Of a stretch of 64,000 bases of DNA, positions 48,474 through 60,167 are shown one piece after another; the first letter of the stretch is position 1; each line of letters opens with the position of its first letter. A program made the translations under genes and the position numbers. The DNA is from Cycas panzhihuaensis (taxonomy: Eukaryota > Cycadophyta): assembly GCA_023213395.1 (NCBI GenBank), contig CM041465.1:175529741-175593740 (forward strand). Reading direction: 5' to 3'. The notes beneath the pieces were generated by a model. It saw only the letters and a program-made list of their open reading frames with translations, ran no database searches and was not told the origin of the DNA.

Positions 48474-48962
48474 TGTTAAAATATAATGACTCCTTCATAT
48501 ACTCTTGGCCACTTTACTTAAATAAAGTATAAATATATTTAAGTTATGACTTAATGTTATAAGTCCTAGTTGAGGGTTAGCACCCTAGTTTAGCCTCATA
48601 ATTATCTAATGAGATCTATGTAATATAAGGCCTAATGAAGTGTGGGCATGTGAAGTCCAATCCACATCCACTATTTATACAGTAGGACATCAAACCCTCT
48701 ACAAATCAAGGGTATGTCTACACTCAGGGAAGCTAGAATGAGGTTTTTTATGAGAGTCCAAACTCTACTAGAATTTTATATTAGTCATCAATTAATTTGA
48801 TTTATCTTTATTTTGGGTAAGAGCCAATTTCTAATCATTTAATATATTATGTTCATTTAAATGTGTTCATGATATATTTGATGAATTTATAATTTCTAGA
48901 TACAAAAAATAAAGATTTTCATTTTTATTTTCTAGTTATTAGATTAATTCTAATTTCTGTCA
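48474..48962 (+). repeat. copia-3 3' LTR (489 bp)
   Basis: It starts TGTTAAAATATAATGACTCC, ends TAATTTCTGTCA, and is followed by ACTAT. It is uninterrupted and defines the true LTR length for the split 5' copy. Confidence 0.94.
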
Positions 48963-50090
48963 ACTATTTTCTTGTAGATATATTTGATGATATATTTACC
49001 ATTCTAAAAAAGAGTAGTCATCTTATAGTCTTCAATATTACTGATAGAAATTAGGTTCTTCTTTAATCCTAGCATGTACGAAACATTATTGATATAATTT
49101 TACTCCTTCTAATCTAATAATAGGAACCTCTTTAATGGTTTCCACCTTCAACTCCTTATTGTCATTGAGTGTCACTATTTAATTGGTTTCCTTCCATACG
49201 TGTCTAACCCATTTTAGTTTACCTGTCATGTATTTGAAAGCATTGAAACATATGTGATATACATCTTTAGACCCATAACTATTCTAAAATATTGTTATAA
49301 AATAATTCTTACCTTTGTCATCTTTGTTAGAAGAATGACCATAAGTGTGTCTATATTACTACTTTTTCTACTTCTGGTTTTATTGATCATTTTGTTTCTT
49401 CTTTTAACTAGCCTACAACTTCCTAAAGTTCTTCTTTAAATTACTTACTTTACCATAGTAATTACATTGTTTAATCTATCCTTTTGGGCATTTTATTTGA
49501 ACATTTTGCCCTTATGTATTATTCTTCTTCTTAAGAATAAAGGGAGTTTTCCCTTTAGAATTTGTTATGAAGGCTTTAGAAGACTCTTCTCTATCATTAT
49601 CTCTAAGTAATTATTCATGTTGTAATGGCATGGCCTTTAAATAATAAAAGTGATAATACTCAACCTATTTATCAACATAAATATTATAACAAAATTTTTT
49701 TATGATTTGTGTGTAAACTCTTTAAAATACCAATGTTTATATCCTTGTTAGTAACTATCTCCCTAATATTAATTAGCTAATTTATAATGACTTTAACAAA
49801 TTGAATATGGACCATCATTGAACAAAGAGATTTCAAACTATATAGTTAATTCTTAGAAGCAAAGTTAGTGAATCGTTTATGGTCTTAAATAGCAACATTA
49901 TGGAATTCCATGCCCACTTAAATGTAGTGGCCTTCTTTATATTTTCAATTAAATTATTAGTAATTGATAAATTAATAAGACCTAAACCAACATTATCTTT
50001 AACACTAAACTTGACCTTCTCTAAGATGCCATCTACTAGTGTAGTGATTTTCCTCTTAACATAAGGCCATAGCCCATTCATCATTGATAT
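48963..50090 (-). pseudogene. copia-5 gag and protease region (minus strand)
   Basis: On the minus strand gag lies at 49833-50084, with an open frame showing LVDGILEKVKFSVKDNVG and NLIENIKKATTFKWAWNSIMLLF, the helical capsid pattern. Further left is a Lys-rich linker. At about 49250-48980 lies a protease region with FKYMTGKLKW-like and VTLNDNKELKVE segments and the NVSYMLGLKKNLIS-like block. It continues at 36299 across copia-3. The 5' end and LTR of copia-5 are not visible. Confidence 0.75.
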
Positions 50091-50256
50091 CCTTTTTATC
50101 TATTGTTTCTAAGTGTGATAATTCTTATCATAGACTACTTTGTTTATGAGTGAAGTAAACATATTTCAACCCATCATCTTTGTAGAAAATAAAAAGTATT
50201 CCAAATTACAACAATGGATATTAAGTAGCTCATATACACCATAAAACTATTATTTT

Positions 50257-50373
<117 letters not shown>

Positions 50374-50428
50374 CTTTGATCACTATTCAAAGCACCAAAA
50401 ATATTAAAATTTTTGGTCCCAATGCAGT

Positions 50429-50575
50429 GTTAACTTGAAATTAAGAGATAGAAGACTGATAAGAGAGTGAACAACTTTATTGAGAGGATGAATTCCTTAA
50501 ATACATGATTGGGTTGGTAACTGTTATAACTTGGTATATAACAAACCTCTAATAATATGGCACATGTCATGATTA
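50429..50575 (-). repeat. copia-6 3' LTR, distal 147 bp
   Basis: On the minus strand this ends ...TTTCAAGTTAACA at 50429 and is cut at 50575 by gypsy-C. With 62222-62274 it makes a short LTR of about 200 bp. The partner LTR is outside the window. Confidence 0.7.
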
Positions 50576-50892
50576 TGTTAAGAACCCAACCCTTATCTCT
50601 CTTCTTCTCAAATCTTATGTTTCTATTCTTGTAATTATCCCATATTCATAGGTCTAAGAGATGGGCAATCTTAATAGCCCTATATATATGTATATAATGT
50701 GGGAGTGAGGATCATCTAGAAGTATTATGATCTTATGTATTGGAGGTTGCCCCCTCAAAGAGGCCCATCGATACATGTGATTATGGATGCTTTATACTCT
50801 TATATGTAATTTTGAATTTTGTGTTACCATATGCAATTAGATTTTTCTCTTTTGATTTAGGTTCATTACAATTGGTATAATGGTTCGTTATA
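50576..50892 (+). repeat. gypsy-C 5' LTR (317 bp)
   Basis: It starts TGTTAAGAACCCAACCC and ends GGTTCGTTATA, with the primer-binding site abutting. It pairs with 61910-62216. Confidence 0.95.
50681..50697 (+). promoter_or_regulatory. TATA region of gypsy-C LTR
   Basis: TATATATATGTATATAA follows AATAGCCC about 105 bp into the LTR. The 3' LTR keeps a near-identical run at about 62004-62020. A core promoter is the likely meaning. Confidence 0.45.
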
Positions 50893-50905
50893 AGTGGTAT
50901 CAGAG

Positions 50906-52009
50906 TAATGATCTAGGAGGTGTCATTAAGGGTTTTTAGAGGGTGAATTTGAGATGAAATTGCTCACCCTATAGATTTTAAGTAGTCACACTATAAATTT
51001 TAGGGTGAAATTGTGAAAATTACAACAAAATTAATTTCGACCTACTTATTTTCTGTCACCATATTTTTAGGATAAATCTGCAACCTCAACTTCAAAGAGC
51101 CATAACTTTGGCTATAGGTATCCAAATGAGCTCAATTTTTTTTTTGATTCTATGTGTTTTTTAATTTACTTTCTGATAGAAGTGGTTTTGAGTTAATAGA
51201 AATTCATAATAAAAAGTTATTGACATTTTACTAGTAGGTACTATTGTAGTCCTAAAAAACCCTAATAATGAAATTCTTAAAAGAGTCATAACTTTTGATC
51301 TAGATATCAAAATTCAATTTTGTTTGAACTATTGGAATCATATTTTTAGAGGCCATCATTTTAATCCATATTTTATGTATTTTTTAACTATATTTTTTAG
51401 AGAGAAATGGTTTTGTCATTTTCTCTTAATAATTTATAGTAGTTTACTTTTGTTCATAATCTTTTTAGTTGGTCTAGGCTAGAGATCAGGTACTGGGGGG
51501 TCTATAAATATCACGAGGAACTGTCATTTTAGGCTAAGCACATTGTGGCTAATTTTTTTTTGCCCTTATGTGAAAGACTCTTGAACTAAGCCTTATATAG
51601 AACTCAACTACAGAATTGAGCCTCTACGTACCTATGAATATATAGGAGGACCTCCCTAGGTAGGCATTCCTAGTATAGGTAACCATAGGAGACTTGTTCG
51701 CCATGTATAATTTGTAGTGCACTGGTAAGCAGTTAGCCCTGGGAAGTTACTCTCCACGTACCCTAGAGATAGGGTAGTACGACTGTAGAGTAGAGCATTA
51801 GCCTCTACAAGTTGATATTATTTACGATTGGGATCAGTATATCATAGGGCCTACAAACCAGATAATCCCAGACCTAGAAAGCCCTATGTTATTGGTCTTC
51901 ATCGGTTTGACTCCAGTGACTAAACCCTAGTTGGGTTACTTTTGGTAGATACATTTTTCTAGATGTCTTTTATAAAGCAAACATTCAACTTCAATAAGGG
52001 TTTGTAACC
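50906..52009 (+). other. gypsy-C leader
   Basis: No gene. About 50968-51400 is related to the copia-3 leader at 44040-44480 (CATAACTTTTGAT, CTCAATTTTTTTTT and other blocks in the same order). 51460-51960 is a more GC-balanced stretch with no match elsewhere in the window. Confidence 0.7.
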
Positions 52010-52990
52010 ATGGCCCCAAAAAATAACCCAACATGGGGTGAAAATACCAATATAATAAAATAATTAAACTTAAGGATGGGTAAGGTTGAAGATGATATTG
52101 GAAAAATTAACGAAACCCTTCAAAAGATTACAAGTCAATTGGGATTACAAAAATATAATGAGGGATCTTGGAAGGGGAAGGATAAGATAGGGAGTGAAGA
52201 TGATCACCATGACCAAGGAGGGCTACGATCCAGTTATCTCCTGAAAGTGGAAATTAGGAAATTTAATTGAAAATATGTGAAAACCTGGGTCAGCCAAATG
52301 GAATAATTTTTTAGTCTTCACCAAGTACCATTTGATAAAAAAATCATCTTAGCTTCTTTACATATGGAATTAGAACCCTTCCAGTGGTACCAATGGATAA
52401 AGAAGAAGTGTGAAGGAATATCATATAAGTGGGAAAATTTTGTGGAGGATCTTACAGTGTAATTTAATAATATTTGGCATGATGACTACTTTAGTCAGTT
52501 GGTTAAACTAAAACAAGAAGGAATAGTATCAGAATACACTATAGCACACCAAAAATTGGCCACCCTAATTGATGATCTCAGTAATGAAAAATTACTTGAA
52601 CTCTACATTGGGGGTTTAAAAGAAGATATATGATATGAATTGCATTTGCTGAAACTGAGTATCCTAACAGAAGAAATCATAACAGCTAGAGAAATTGAAG
52701 CTAAAAATAGGGCTACCCAAAAATATAATAGGATGGGCGAAGAAAAAAGAAGTATATACATTCCTACAACACGAAGAATGACAACTAAAGAAATGGATGA
52801 GAAAAGGCTAAAGGGTATTTGTTTTCAATACAATGAGAAGTGGAATAAAGATTATAAATGTTCAGAAAGATGACTATTCATCATTGAAGATACATAGGAA
52901 GAAGATATAAAAGAAGCCATTGTAGAAGATGATACTACTCCTGAACCACTAGACATTGAAGACAAGAACATAACAATCATATTTGTCCAT
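52010..52990 (+). pseudogene. gypsy-C gag remains
   Basis: ATG 52010 opens a frame that stays in one phase through gag and protease. A coiled-coil-like start (MGKVEDDIGKINETLQKI) leads to the gag core (PFQWYQWIKKKCEG, YFSQLVKLKQEGIVSEY, ELYIGGLKEDI). A zinc knuckle near 52825 reads CFQYNEKWNKDYKC, with one Cys and the His lost. Stops at 52054, 52267, 52459, 52631 and 52871 look like single changes. Confidence 0.88.
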
Positions 52991-53418
52991 GCTTTAACAA
53001 GGATTGTAGCTCCATAGACCTTGAAGATTATAGGATACATTAAGAAAAAAAGGGTAGTCATCCTAATTAATTTAGGAAGCACACATAATTTTATGAATAG
53101 GAAACTTGCAAAAGAATTAAATTATTTTCCTTATCCAGTTAAGAATTTTCAAGTTATAGTTGTTAATGGTGGTACATTAGACTGTGGAGGTAAATTCCAT
53201 AATATTAAAATAACTATGGGAGATAACCAATTAGCTTCTCAATGTATGCCATTCCAGTGGAAGGAGTCGATGTGGTTTTGGGAGTACAATGGCTAAAAAC
53301 ATTAGGTACTTTTCAACTTAACTTGGAGGAATTATTCATCTGTTTTAACTCAGGAGGGCAATAATACCAACTCAATGGAATTATCCCACCTCCATCACAG
53401 GTCATCAGTTCACATAGG
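52991..53418 (+). pseudogene. gypsy-C protease remains
   Basis: The retropepsin motif reads LINLGSTHNFM near 53060, with Asn in place of the catalytic Asp (one G-to-A change). The rest of the fold follows (VIVVNGGTLDCGG). A frameshift near 53255-53290 moves the reading to the next phase, which continues as a GVQWLKTLG-type segment into reverse transcriptase. Confidence 0.85.
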
Positions 53419-55074
53419 ATGGAGAAGCTTCTAAGAAAAGGAGGAACAAGACTTATAGCTAGATGTTATGCATTAGAAGGTCATGAGTTAGTAGCAAAGG
53501 AAGATCTTCATAAGGACAATAACCTAATACCTGAATTACAAGAAGTGTTAGTCAAGCATAACAAGGTTTTCGAAGACATTCCTAAGGGGCTTCCTTTAGA
53601 AAGGGAACAAGATCATGCCATTGAACTCATTGCCAGTAGCAATCCACCTAACATCTGACCTTATAGATATCCTTATTAGTAGAAGAATGAAATTGAAAAA
53701 TTAGTGCATGAACTTCTTAAAGCCGGGGCCATTAGAGAAAGTAAAAGCACATTTTTAGCATAAGTAATATTGGTAAAAAAGAAGGATGGATCCTTTTGTA
53801 TGCGTATGGATTATCGAGAATTAAATAAAATTACTATTAAAGATAAATTTCTGATACTAGTGATTGATGAGTTATTAGATGAATTGAATGGAGAAACCCT
53901 TTTCACCACCATAGATTTAAAATCTGGATATCACCAAATTAGAATCAAGGTTGCTAATGCTCAAAAAATAGCTTTTCGTGCCCATGAAGGCCACTATAAA
54001 TTCCTAGTCATGCCTTTTGGCTTAACCAATGCACCGACCACATTCCAAGGGCTCATGGATAAAATCTTTCGACCTTATCTAAGGAAGTTTGTCTTGGTGT
54101 TTTCTGACGACATCTTAGTGTATAACCGGACAAAGGAAGAACATCTTCAACATGTTGATAAGGGTTTATAATTATTAGAAGATAATAAACTCTTTGCAAA
54201 TAGATCAAAATATAACTTTGGAAGGCATGAAGTGGAGTACTTGGGGGACATCATCGTACAAGAGGGAGTTAAGGTCGATCCAAGGAAGATTGAAGCCATA
54301 GTAAATTAGCCACAGCCCAAGAACATCAAAGGACTACGTGGATTCTTAGGTTTAACAGGGTACTACTGAAAATTTGTTAAAGGGTATGCTAAGATTGTAG
54401 CCCCCTTAACACAATTATTAAAGAAGGATTCATTCATATAGATAGATGCCACTAGTGAAGCCTTTGAGAGCCTAAAGGTATCCATGACTACCACACCTAT
54501 TTTAGCAACTCCTGACTTTACTAAAACATTTATCATTGAATATGATGCCTGGGGACAAGGTATTGGAGCAGTCCTCATGCAAGAAGAGAGATCCATAGTC
54601 TTTGAAAGTAAAAAATTGAAGTCCAGGGACTTAGTCAAGTCTACATATCAAAAAGAGATGATGGCAATCCTATAAGCAATTCAAAAATGATGCCAATATT
54701 TACTCAGAACCCATTTTAAAATAAAGACAGACCACAAAAGCTTGAAGTATTTCCTGGACCAAAGGGTAGCTTCTGAGGAACAACAAAAATGGGTCTCTAA
54801 AATACAAGGTTTTGATTTTGAAATCATATATAAAAAAGGGAAGGAAAATATAGCAGTTGACGCCCTATCATGAAAGGAAGGGGATTCTATATTATATACA
54901 TTAACGATAGTTACCCCTTCATGGATCGAGGAGGCAAGGGAAGAGTGGGAAAAGGATACCAAAATAAAGTAATTAATATAGGATCTATAGTTTGATCAAG
55001 ATAGTCATAAAGGCTTTTCATGGGTAGAAAACATCCTGTCATACAAAAATATAATATATATTAGTGTTGATTCC
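53419..55074 (+). pseudogene. gypsy-C reverse transcriptase and RNase H
   Basis: The connector (53419-53658, VFEDIPKGLPLEREQDHAIEL) leads to reverse transcriptase (53650-54340) with [40 protein letters not shown] and an FSDD catalytic motif near 54102. RNase H (about 54510-54890) shows IEYDAWGQGIGAVL, TDHKSLKYF and AVDALS. The frame is nearly clean between 53770 and 54171. Element D interrupts at 55074, between RNase H and integrase. Confidence 0.92.
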
Positions 55075-55607
55075 TGTTGGAGTGTAATGTCATCACTCAA
55101 CTCCCTCTTACCTACTAGGATTATGCACCTCAATTTAGACATATGATGTTCAACATGTCAAGGTAAGTTAAGGTAAGTTGAGTTAGTTTCATTTGAGTTA
55201 AGTGAATATTCTTTTATTATTAATTTGAATTCAGGGGTTGAGGAGTTTCCCTCCTCCCGCAAAACTATTTATATTATGGGGTGTATAACCCTGGTGTCTT
55301 TAGACATCGCCTACCTTTGAGGAGATTTGTAATGCTCATTATTGCTACAATGGATTGAACAACAAGGCTTTCATGTTCTTTATGTTATTATGATTGTGAC
55401 ACATTGATGTATTGATGCAATACTGGTTTATGGTCATTTGATATATATTCTGACTTGTTCTCCTGCTAGTTTATATTCCTTCATTTGGTATCAGAGCACT
55501 TTGGCTCCATATTTTTTCCATCATTTGGTATCAGAGCATAGTCCTGTAAATATTATTGTTCCATCATTTGGTATCAGAGCATAATCCTACAAACATTATT
55601 TCCATCA
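55075..55607 (+). repeat. Element D 5' LTR (533 bp)
   Basis: It starts TGTTGGAGTGTAATGTC and ends TTATTTCCATCA. It includes three copies of TGGTATCAGAGC near its end (55486, 55526, 55569), which are normally outside an LTR. It pairs with 60076-60605 at about 95% by eye. Confidence 0.93.
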
Positions 55608-55662
55608 TTTGGTATCAGAGCTTAGTTTGGCTCTTTATTGTTCCTTCATTTGGTATCAGAGC
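55486..55662 (+). repeat. Array of five primer-binding-site copies, period about 41 bp
   Basis: TGGTATCAGAGC occurs at 55486, 55526, 55569, 55610 and 55651, each after a CCATCATT- or CCTTCATT-type sequence. Spacings are 40, 43, 41 and 41 bp. Each copy is complementary to the 3' end of plant initiator-Met tRNA as recalled for plant elements. The first three lie in the LTR (and recur at 60484, 60524 and 60567); the fourth, at 55610, is the site expected for minus-strand priming. Confidence 0.92.
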
Positions 55663-56859
55663 AGGCGATTGCTGACCTGCTGAAGTTTTGAAAAAGAACA
55701 ATGTGATCTCCGCACTCTGATAGATTTTTTTACAAGCAATATATATTAACTAGATTTATTTTCTGAAAATTTTAGCAAGTTTTATATATTATTTCAGCAG
55801 ATTTTGATTATTATTGAGCTATATTTCTGGTTCAACAAATATTACTGAGATCTATTTTCAGATTTGTGCAGATCTACAAAGGATTTTCAGCAGCAAGTTA
55901 TATACATTCAAGTTTTATTCTCATATTCAAGTTATTTTCTCTTCAGATTTACAGATTTATCATATATTTTGACAAGTTATTTGTCTACTTATTTGATATT
56001 TTTTACAGATTTGCAAAAGAGCATCAGTTGCATACAAAAGTTGTTAAGTTTTCTTCAAAGATCTGTAATTTGTTACTTCAGATCTGCTATTTTTATTATA
56101 AATCTACTTATTGTATCAAGTTTTTTCAGCTTTTTCTGCTACATTTAGTTCAGATCTACATTTTTCATCATATTTTCTGACTATATTTTCAAGACTGTTT
56201 ATCAGATCTACAGTATTTGAGGCATATTCAGCCTTTTGAAGAAGATATACACAAGATCAAGACAGCTACAACTGCGTATTTTAGGTTATTCTATTCCATT
56301 TTAAATTTACATATATTTGATATATCTGTTCAATATATTCCTACATTTGGAATTCCTTTGAAAAATTTTCAAATACAAATATATAAGAGTTTTATGATAT
56401 ATTCTCTTCGAAATATTTGAAAAATTTATTAATATTGTGACTCTGTTATATCTTGGTTCTTTGATATAAATATTTGTTGCAACACATTTGATAATATTTT
56501 AGATACAAGTATATGTGCAGGTCGTTTATTTGACATATTTCCTTCATAGATTTTTAAAGGCCCTAAGGAATTTAGGTTCAGATTCCACAACCTTACTTGA
56601 AAACCTTTGCATTGATTACTTTTTTATATTTGCTTACTTTTTTATATTTGCTATAATAGCAAGGTAGCATATACAAGACACAATCATATGCAAGCCATAT
56701 TCAAACAGTTGCATAACAAAAGCATAAGAGATTTATAGATCCATATTTATATTGTACAAATATATGCTTTTCTTTGAAATATTCTGAGAAGACAAGGAAC
56801 TATTTGCAATCCTGTATTTAATCTGTTTGATTTCTTCATCGATTTCTTCAACACAAACA
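55663..56859 (+). other. Element D leader, first part
   Basis: T-rich sequence with many CAGATTT and CAGATCT motifs between about 55855 and 56215, giving overlapping Phe/Ser/Tyr-rich frames that I do not regard as genes. Nothing else is recognisable. Confidence 0.6.
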
Positions 56860-57910
56860 TAAGTGGGCTTTTCTCTAAGCAATTTCGCCTCTCGGCGCAT
56901 TTGTCCTCAAGCTTTGTTTGTTTGTTTGTTTGCCATTTCTCCTTCATTAAAGTTTACAGTGGGTTTGAATCTCGATGCATGATCGAGTCCTTCTCTTATG
57001 CACGTATATGAAGGAAGATTGAAACAGCTTCTCTGAGCCAGCTCTTGAAACTGTTTTTTATACATACCTGCAGGAACTTCTAAAATAGACTCTCACAGCT
57101 GCATGACCTTTCCTTGCTCGTTTCTCCGCCAAAACTCTATAACTTGCAACATCCTTTATTCATTTCTTTAGTTATCATTCTTGAAGCGATAAAACCCCAA
57201 GAAGAGTTTGTTTTGTGAAGCTTATGTGTTTTTGCATACATTCTTTGACAAGAAAACGGAAAAGGCTGAAGAAAAGTCATTTGGGTGGAACCCACACTCT
57301 TGACTACATCTTCCAAATATAGGACAATCTGTTTCCAGTGAGTAGCTGGATATTATTCTTTTGTCTCAGCCTGTCTGAACTTGCTCTTTACCCGTCTCTT
57401 CTGTGTATCGTCTCCCTGCTTAACACTTAACACAGCAGCACACTTCAGACTCGGCAAGCTAACGCAACACATCTCATTATTAACTATTAACATACACACA
57501 CACACACACACACACACACTCTCTCTCTCTCTGTGTCTCTCCGTGTTGGCCTGCGCTACTCAGCCTGCTCTCTCCGTGTTAACCCGCCGCCTGCGGCACC
57601 TGCAATCGCTCGTTCTCCCGGGGTTGTTGGTCCCCACGCTAGCCGTCTCTGTTAGCTCCGTCCTTTAATACGCTGTTCTGGTGCTTTATATTATCGCCTT
57701 GCGTTTATTATTATTATTATTGTTATTCCTGCCATCACCATCGGCCGTTGGCATTCGTTGCGTCATTCCCGCCATCTACATTCGTGTGCCCGCATCCGTC
57801 GTTAGGTCTCGCCACGCCTGCTTATCTCAGGCGTCCCTTCTCCGTCCGTTGGCGTCTTGTTCCGTCTCCTCGTCCCTTCTTCGTCCGTTGGCGTCTGTTT
57901 CGTTTTTTAA
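56860..57910 (+). other. GC-richer, CpG-containing block in the element D leader
   Basis: Composition changes sharply from the rest of the window: CGCC, GCGG, CCGTCCGTTGGCGTC and similar CpG-rich runs, a (CA)n(CT)n tract at 57494-57532, and a 39-bp direct repeat starting at 57832 and 57871. Open frames at 57381-57668, 57681-57941 and 57748-57951 overlap and look compositional. It may be captured host promoter or 5' untranslated sequence, or an element-specific leader. I recognise no protein. Confidence 0.6.
57494..57532. repeat. (CA)n(CT)n compound microsatellite
   Basis: About 26 bp of CA repeats followed by CT repeats, in the GC-richer block of element D. Confidence 0.95.
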
Positions 57911-59342
57911 GAAAAATAAATTTCTATTATATTATATTTAATATTTTTTAATTCTACGTTTTTAAAACTTTTAGTCCTCTCACTCTGCCGTAGTCATCAC
58001 GTATTTATTTACTATCTTAAAGGGGTTTAATAAGTTTTTATATCATTTTCTCCTTTTATTTTTTTAAAATTTTTATTTTACATAGAGTTATTGGCGCTTT
58101 TATAGCCATAACTTCTTGCTGGAGTATCAGTTTCAGACGAAACCACCTCCAATAGATCAAAAATTTTCTGTACACCAATTTCGACTAGTCATATGACCAA
58201 TTTGGTGCCAATTTGACCCTATTTCGACCATTTTAACATTAGACTTTTAAAATTTCAGTAATTTTCGTATTTTTAAGAAAATCATTTTTAGAACTGGCTG
58301 TCATTTATTACTGGTAAACTATTTTTTGCCCAAATTACCTCTATAGTGATCTACATTGTATAGACTTTAATACCCACTTCTTACTTTAATTTTTTGAGTT
58401 CATCTTCATTAATATTTTAATCGCTGAAATAAGAAATTTAGTTGGTTTTTGCTTGTTTCCTAACATTCTTCATAAAGATACTTGTTACATTTTTCACTAT
58501 AACTTTCTCATTTTTTATCAGATTTCAATTCCATTAGCTTCATTGGGAAGCTGACTCATTTCTCCTCATTGTGACATATTTTTTTATATATTTTGATATT
58601 ATCTTCCTAAATTTCAAATCAGTCAAATTTGAGGTACCTTATTGCCTCAAATCTACTGTTTTTTACACCTTTTTAATATATTTTTTCAAACATTTTCAAT
58701 TGAAAGAACATTGAATACTTCATAAACAATATTTGATCCTTTGTTCAACTTTTTCTAAAAATAATTAGTAATTTTATGCAAACTTTGACTACCTTGCTCC
58801 TGATAGGCTCCATAAGGAGGTCTATACCTTTGCATCATTCAAATCGTGATTTATTGGTACCCGTTTTCAAAACTGTTACTTTCATTGGATTCATACCTTA
58901 TTAATCTACATATTGGTAGAATTTTAAGTTATTCTGACATTATTCAGTATAGTTTTCAAGCTGTTAAAGTTGAGTATACAAGTACATCCTAATAAGCTTA
59001 TCTTTTTTAAAAATTTTTAAGAAAATTCTAGTTATATCCCATTGTTTACTCAAGGTTTCTGCTTGATCTTTCTACAAGCATTTTAAGCTATTTCAAACCA
59101 ACATTTGTTCATAAGGCAATATATATTTTTTAAAGAAAAGTTATTTTTTATACCAAAAAAAAAAAAGGAAAGTTTTTCTTACATTGAAGATTTACAGTTA
59201 CTCATTTGAGAAATTGGTATTTTTGAAAACTCTTTATATTTCATTCTCAAAAGTTTATTTTAGTTTTGCATAAATGAAAAAGATTTTTTAAGTTTGCTTT
59301 CAAACGCATCATTATTTTCTTATTGATTACATTGCTTTCAAA
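57911..59342 (+). other. Element D leader, last part
   Basis: AT-rich sequence without a gene. It includes GCCATAACTTCTTGC near 58104 followed by a sentence-like series of short conserved words (ACCAATTT, GACCATTTT), similar in style to the leaders of the other elements here, and a poly-A run near 59154-59166. Confidence 0.5.
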
Positions 59343-60167
59343 ATGGCACAATTCCCTATTTTTGATGGCCATAACTTTTCACTATGGTATGACACCATGT
59401 AAACTTACTTTATTGAATGTGATCTTTTAAAGTATTTATAACATGAATGTGACCTTAGCATTAAAGAAAATTTTAGAAAAGATAATGAACTATTAGGTTT
59501 ATTATTTTGCACCATGACTGATGATGTCTTTTCACTAGTTTTTGAATTAACAACTTCTAAGTCTGTTTGGGATTTATTGATTTCCATTTATGGGGGAGAT
59601 ACTCCTAATGTATTTGATGAAACTTTTAATGAGCATGTGAGACAGGTAACAGAATAGATAGATCATGACGACAACAACTATAAGGATTCAGATCAAATGC
59701 AGGACCACCTTGTTGCACAAGGATTTGATCCTCCATTTAAGGGGGAGCATGAAGACGAATCTTATGACATAACGAAGAATGAACCTGATGATATAACAAC
59801 TGTTCAAAGTATAAAGATTACAAAAGTTCAAGTTCAAAGCCTTCTTAATGTTCCAATTGACAAAGTCCAAATTACAGCTATTCATCTATATTTGCATCAA
59901 GTTTCATCTACTTATACTTTTCCTACATCATTATATGATAAAGAGACATATGTGACTATAAGGGTAAGAAGAGTTGATAAAGATCAAGATCAGAATTTCA
60001 AAGTCCTTTTCAAGTACCAGTTTCACAAATTCAAAGAAAAGATACAAGTGTTCATACTAACATTAAGGGGGAGAATGTTGGAGTGTAATTGCATCACTCA
60101 ACTCCCTCTTACCTACCAGGATTGTGCACCTCAATTTAGACATGTGATGCTCAACATGTCAAGGTAA
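59343..60167 (+). pseudogene. Element D truncated copia gag
   Basis: The frame from ATG 59343 begins MAQFPIFDGHNFSLWYDTM, the copia gag N-terminal FDGxNFxxW pattern. It continues through DLLKYL, LLFCTMTDDVFSLV and SKSVWDLLISIYGG. Near 59640 it changes to an acidic, unfamiliar sequence (59697-60075), suggesting a deletion that joined gag to 3' element sequence. The frame runs into the 3' LTR and stops at 60165-60167. Three early stops (59398, 59440, 59656) interrupt it. Confidence 0.82.

Larger units (their letters stand above)
36300..48962 (+). mobile_element. copia-3: Ty1/copia retrotransposon split by copia-4
   Basis: The 5' LTR is in two parts (36300-36708 and 43846-43926, 490 bp together) because copia-4 lies inside it. 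The 3' LTR is 48474-48962 (489 bp). The target duplication is ACTAC (36295-36299) and ACTAT (48963-48967). The primer-binding site at 43927 is worn (TTGCTATCCAAG-like). Gag, protease, integrase and small parts of reverse transcriptase and RNase H remain; about a kilobase of reverse transcriptase/RNase H is missing near 48265. It interrupts copia-5. Confidence 0.92.

Noticed and set aside
55486-55662. The repeated TGGTATCAGAGC array as a CRISPR-like array
   Set aside because: The repeat is the initiator-tRNA primer site, the unit is only about 41 bp with similar spacers, and the context is a plant LTR element.
57381-57951. Three overlapping plus-strand frames with Leu/Ser-rich, signal-peptide-like starts
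   Set aside because: They come from the CpG- and CT-rich block with a compound microsatellite; there is no recognisable domain and they exclude one another.
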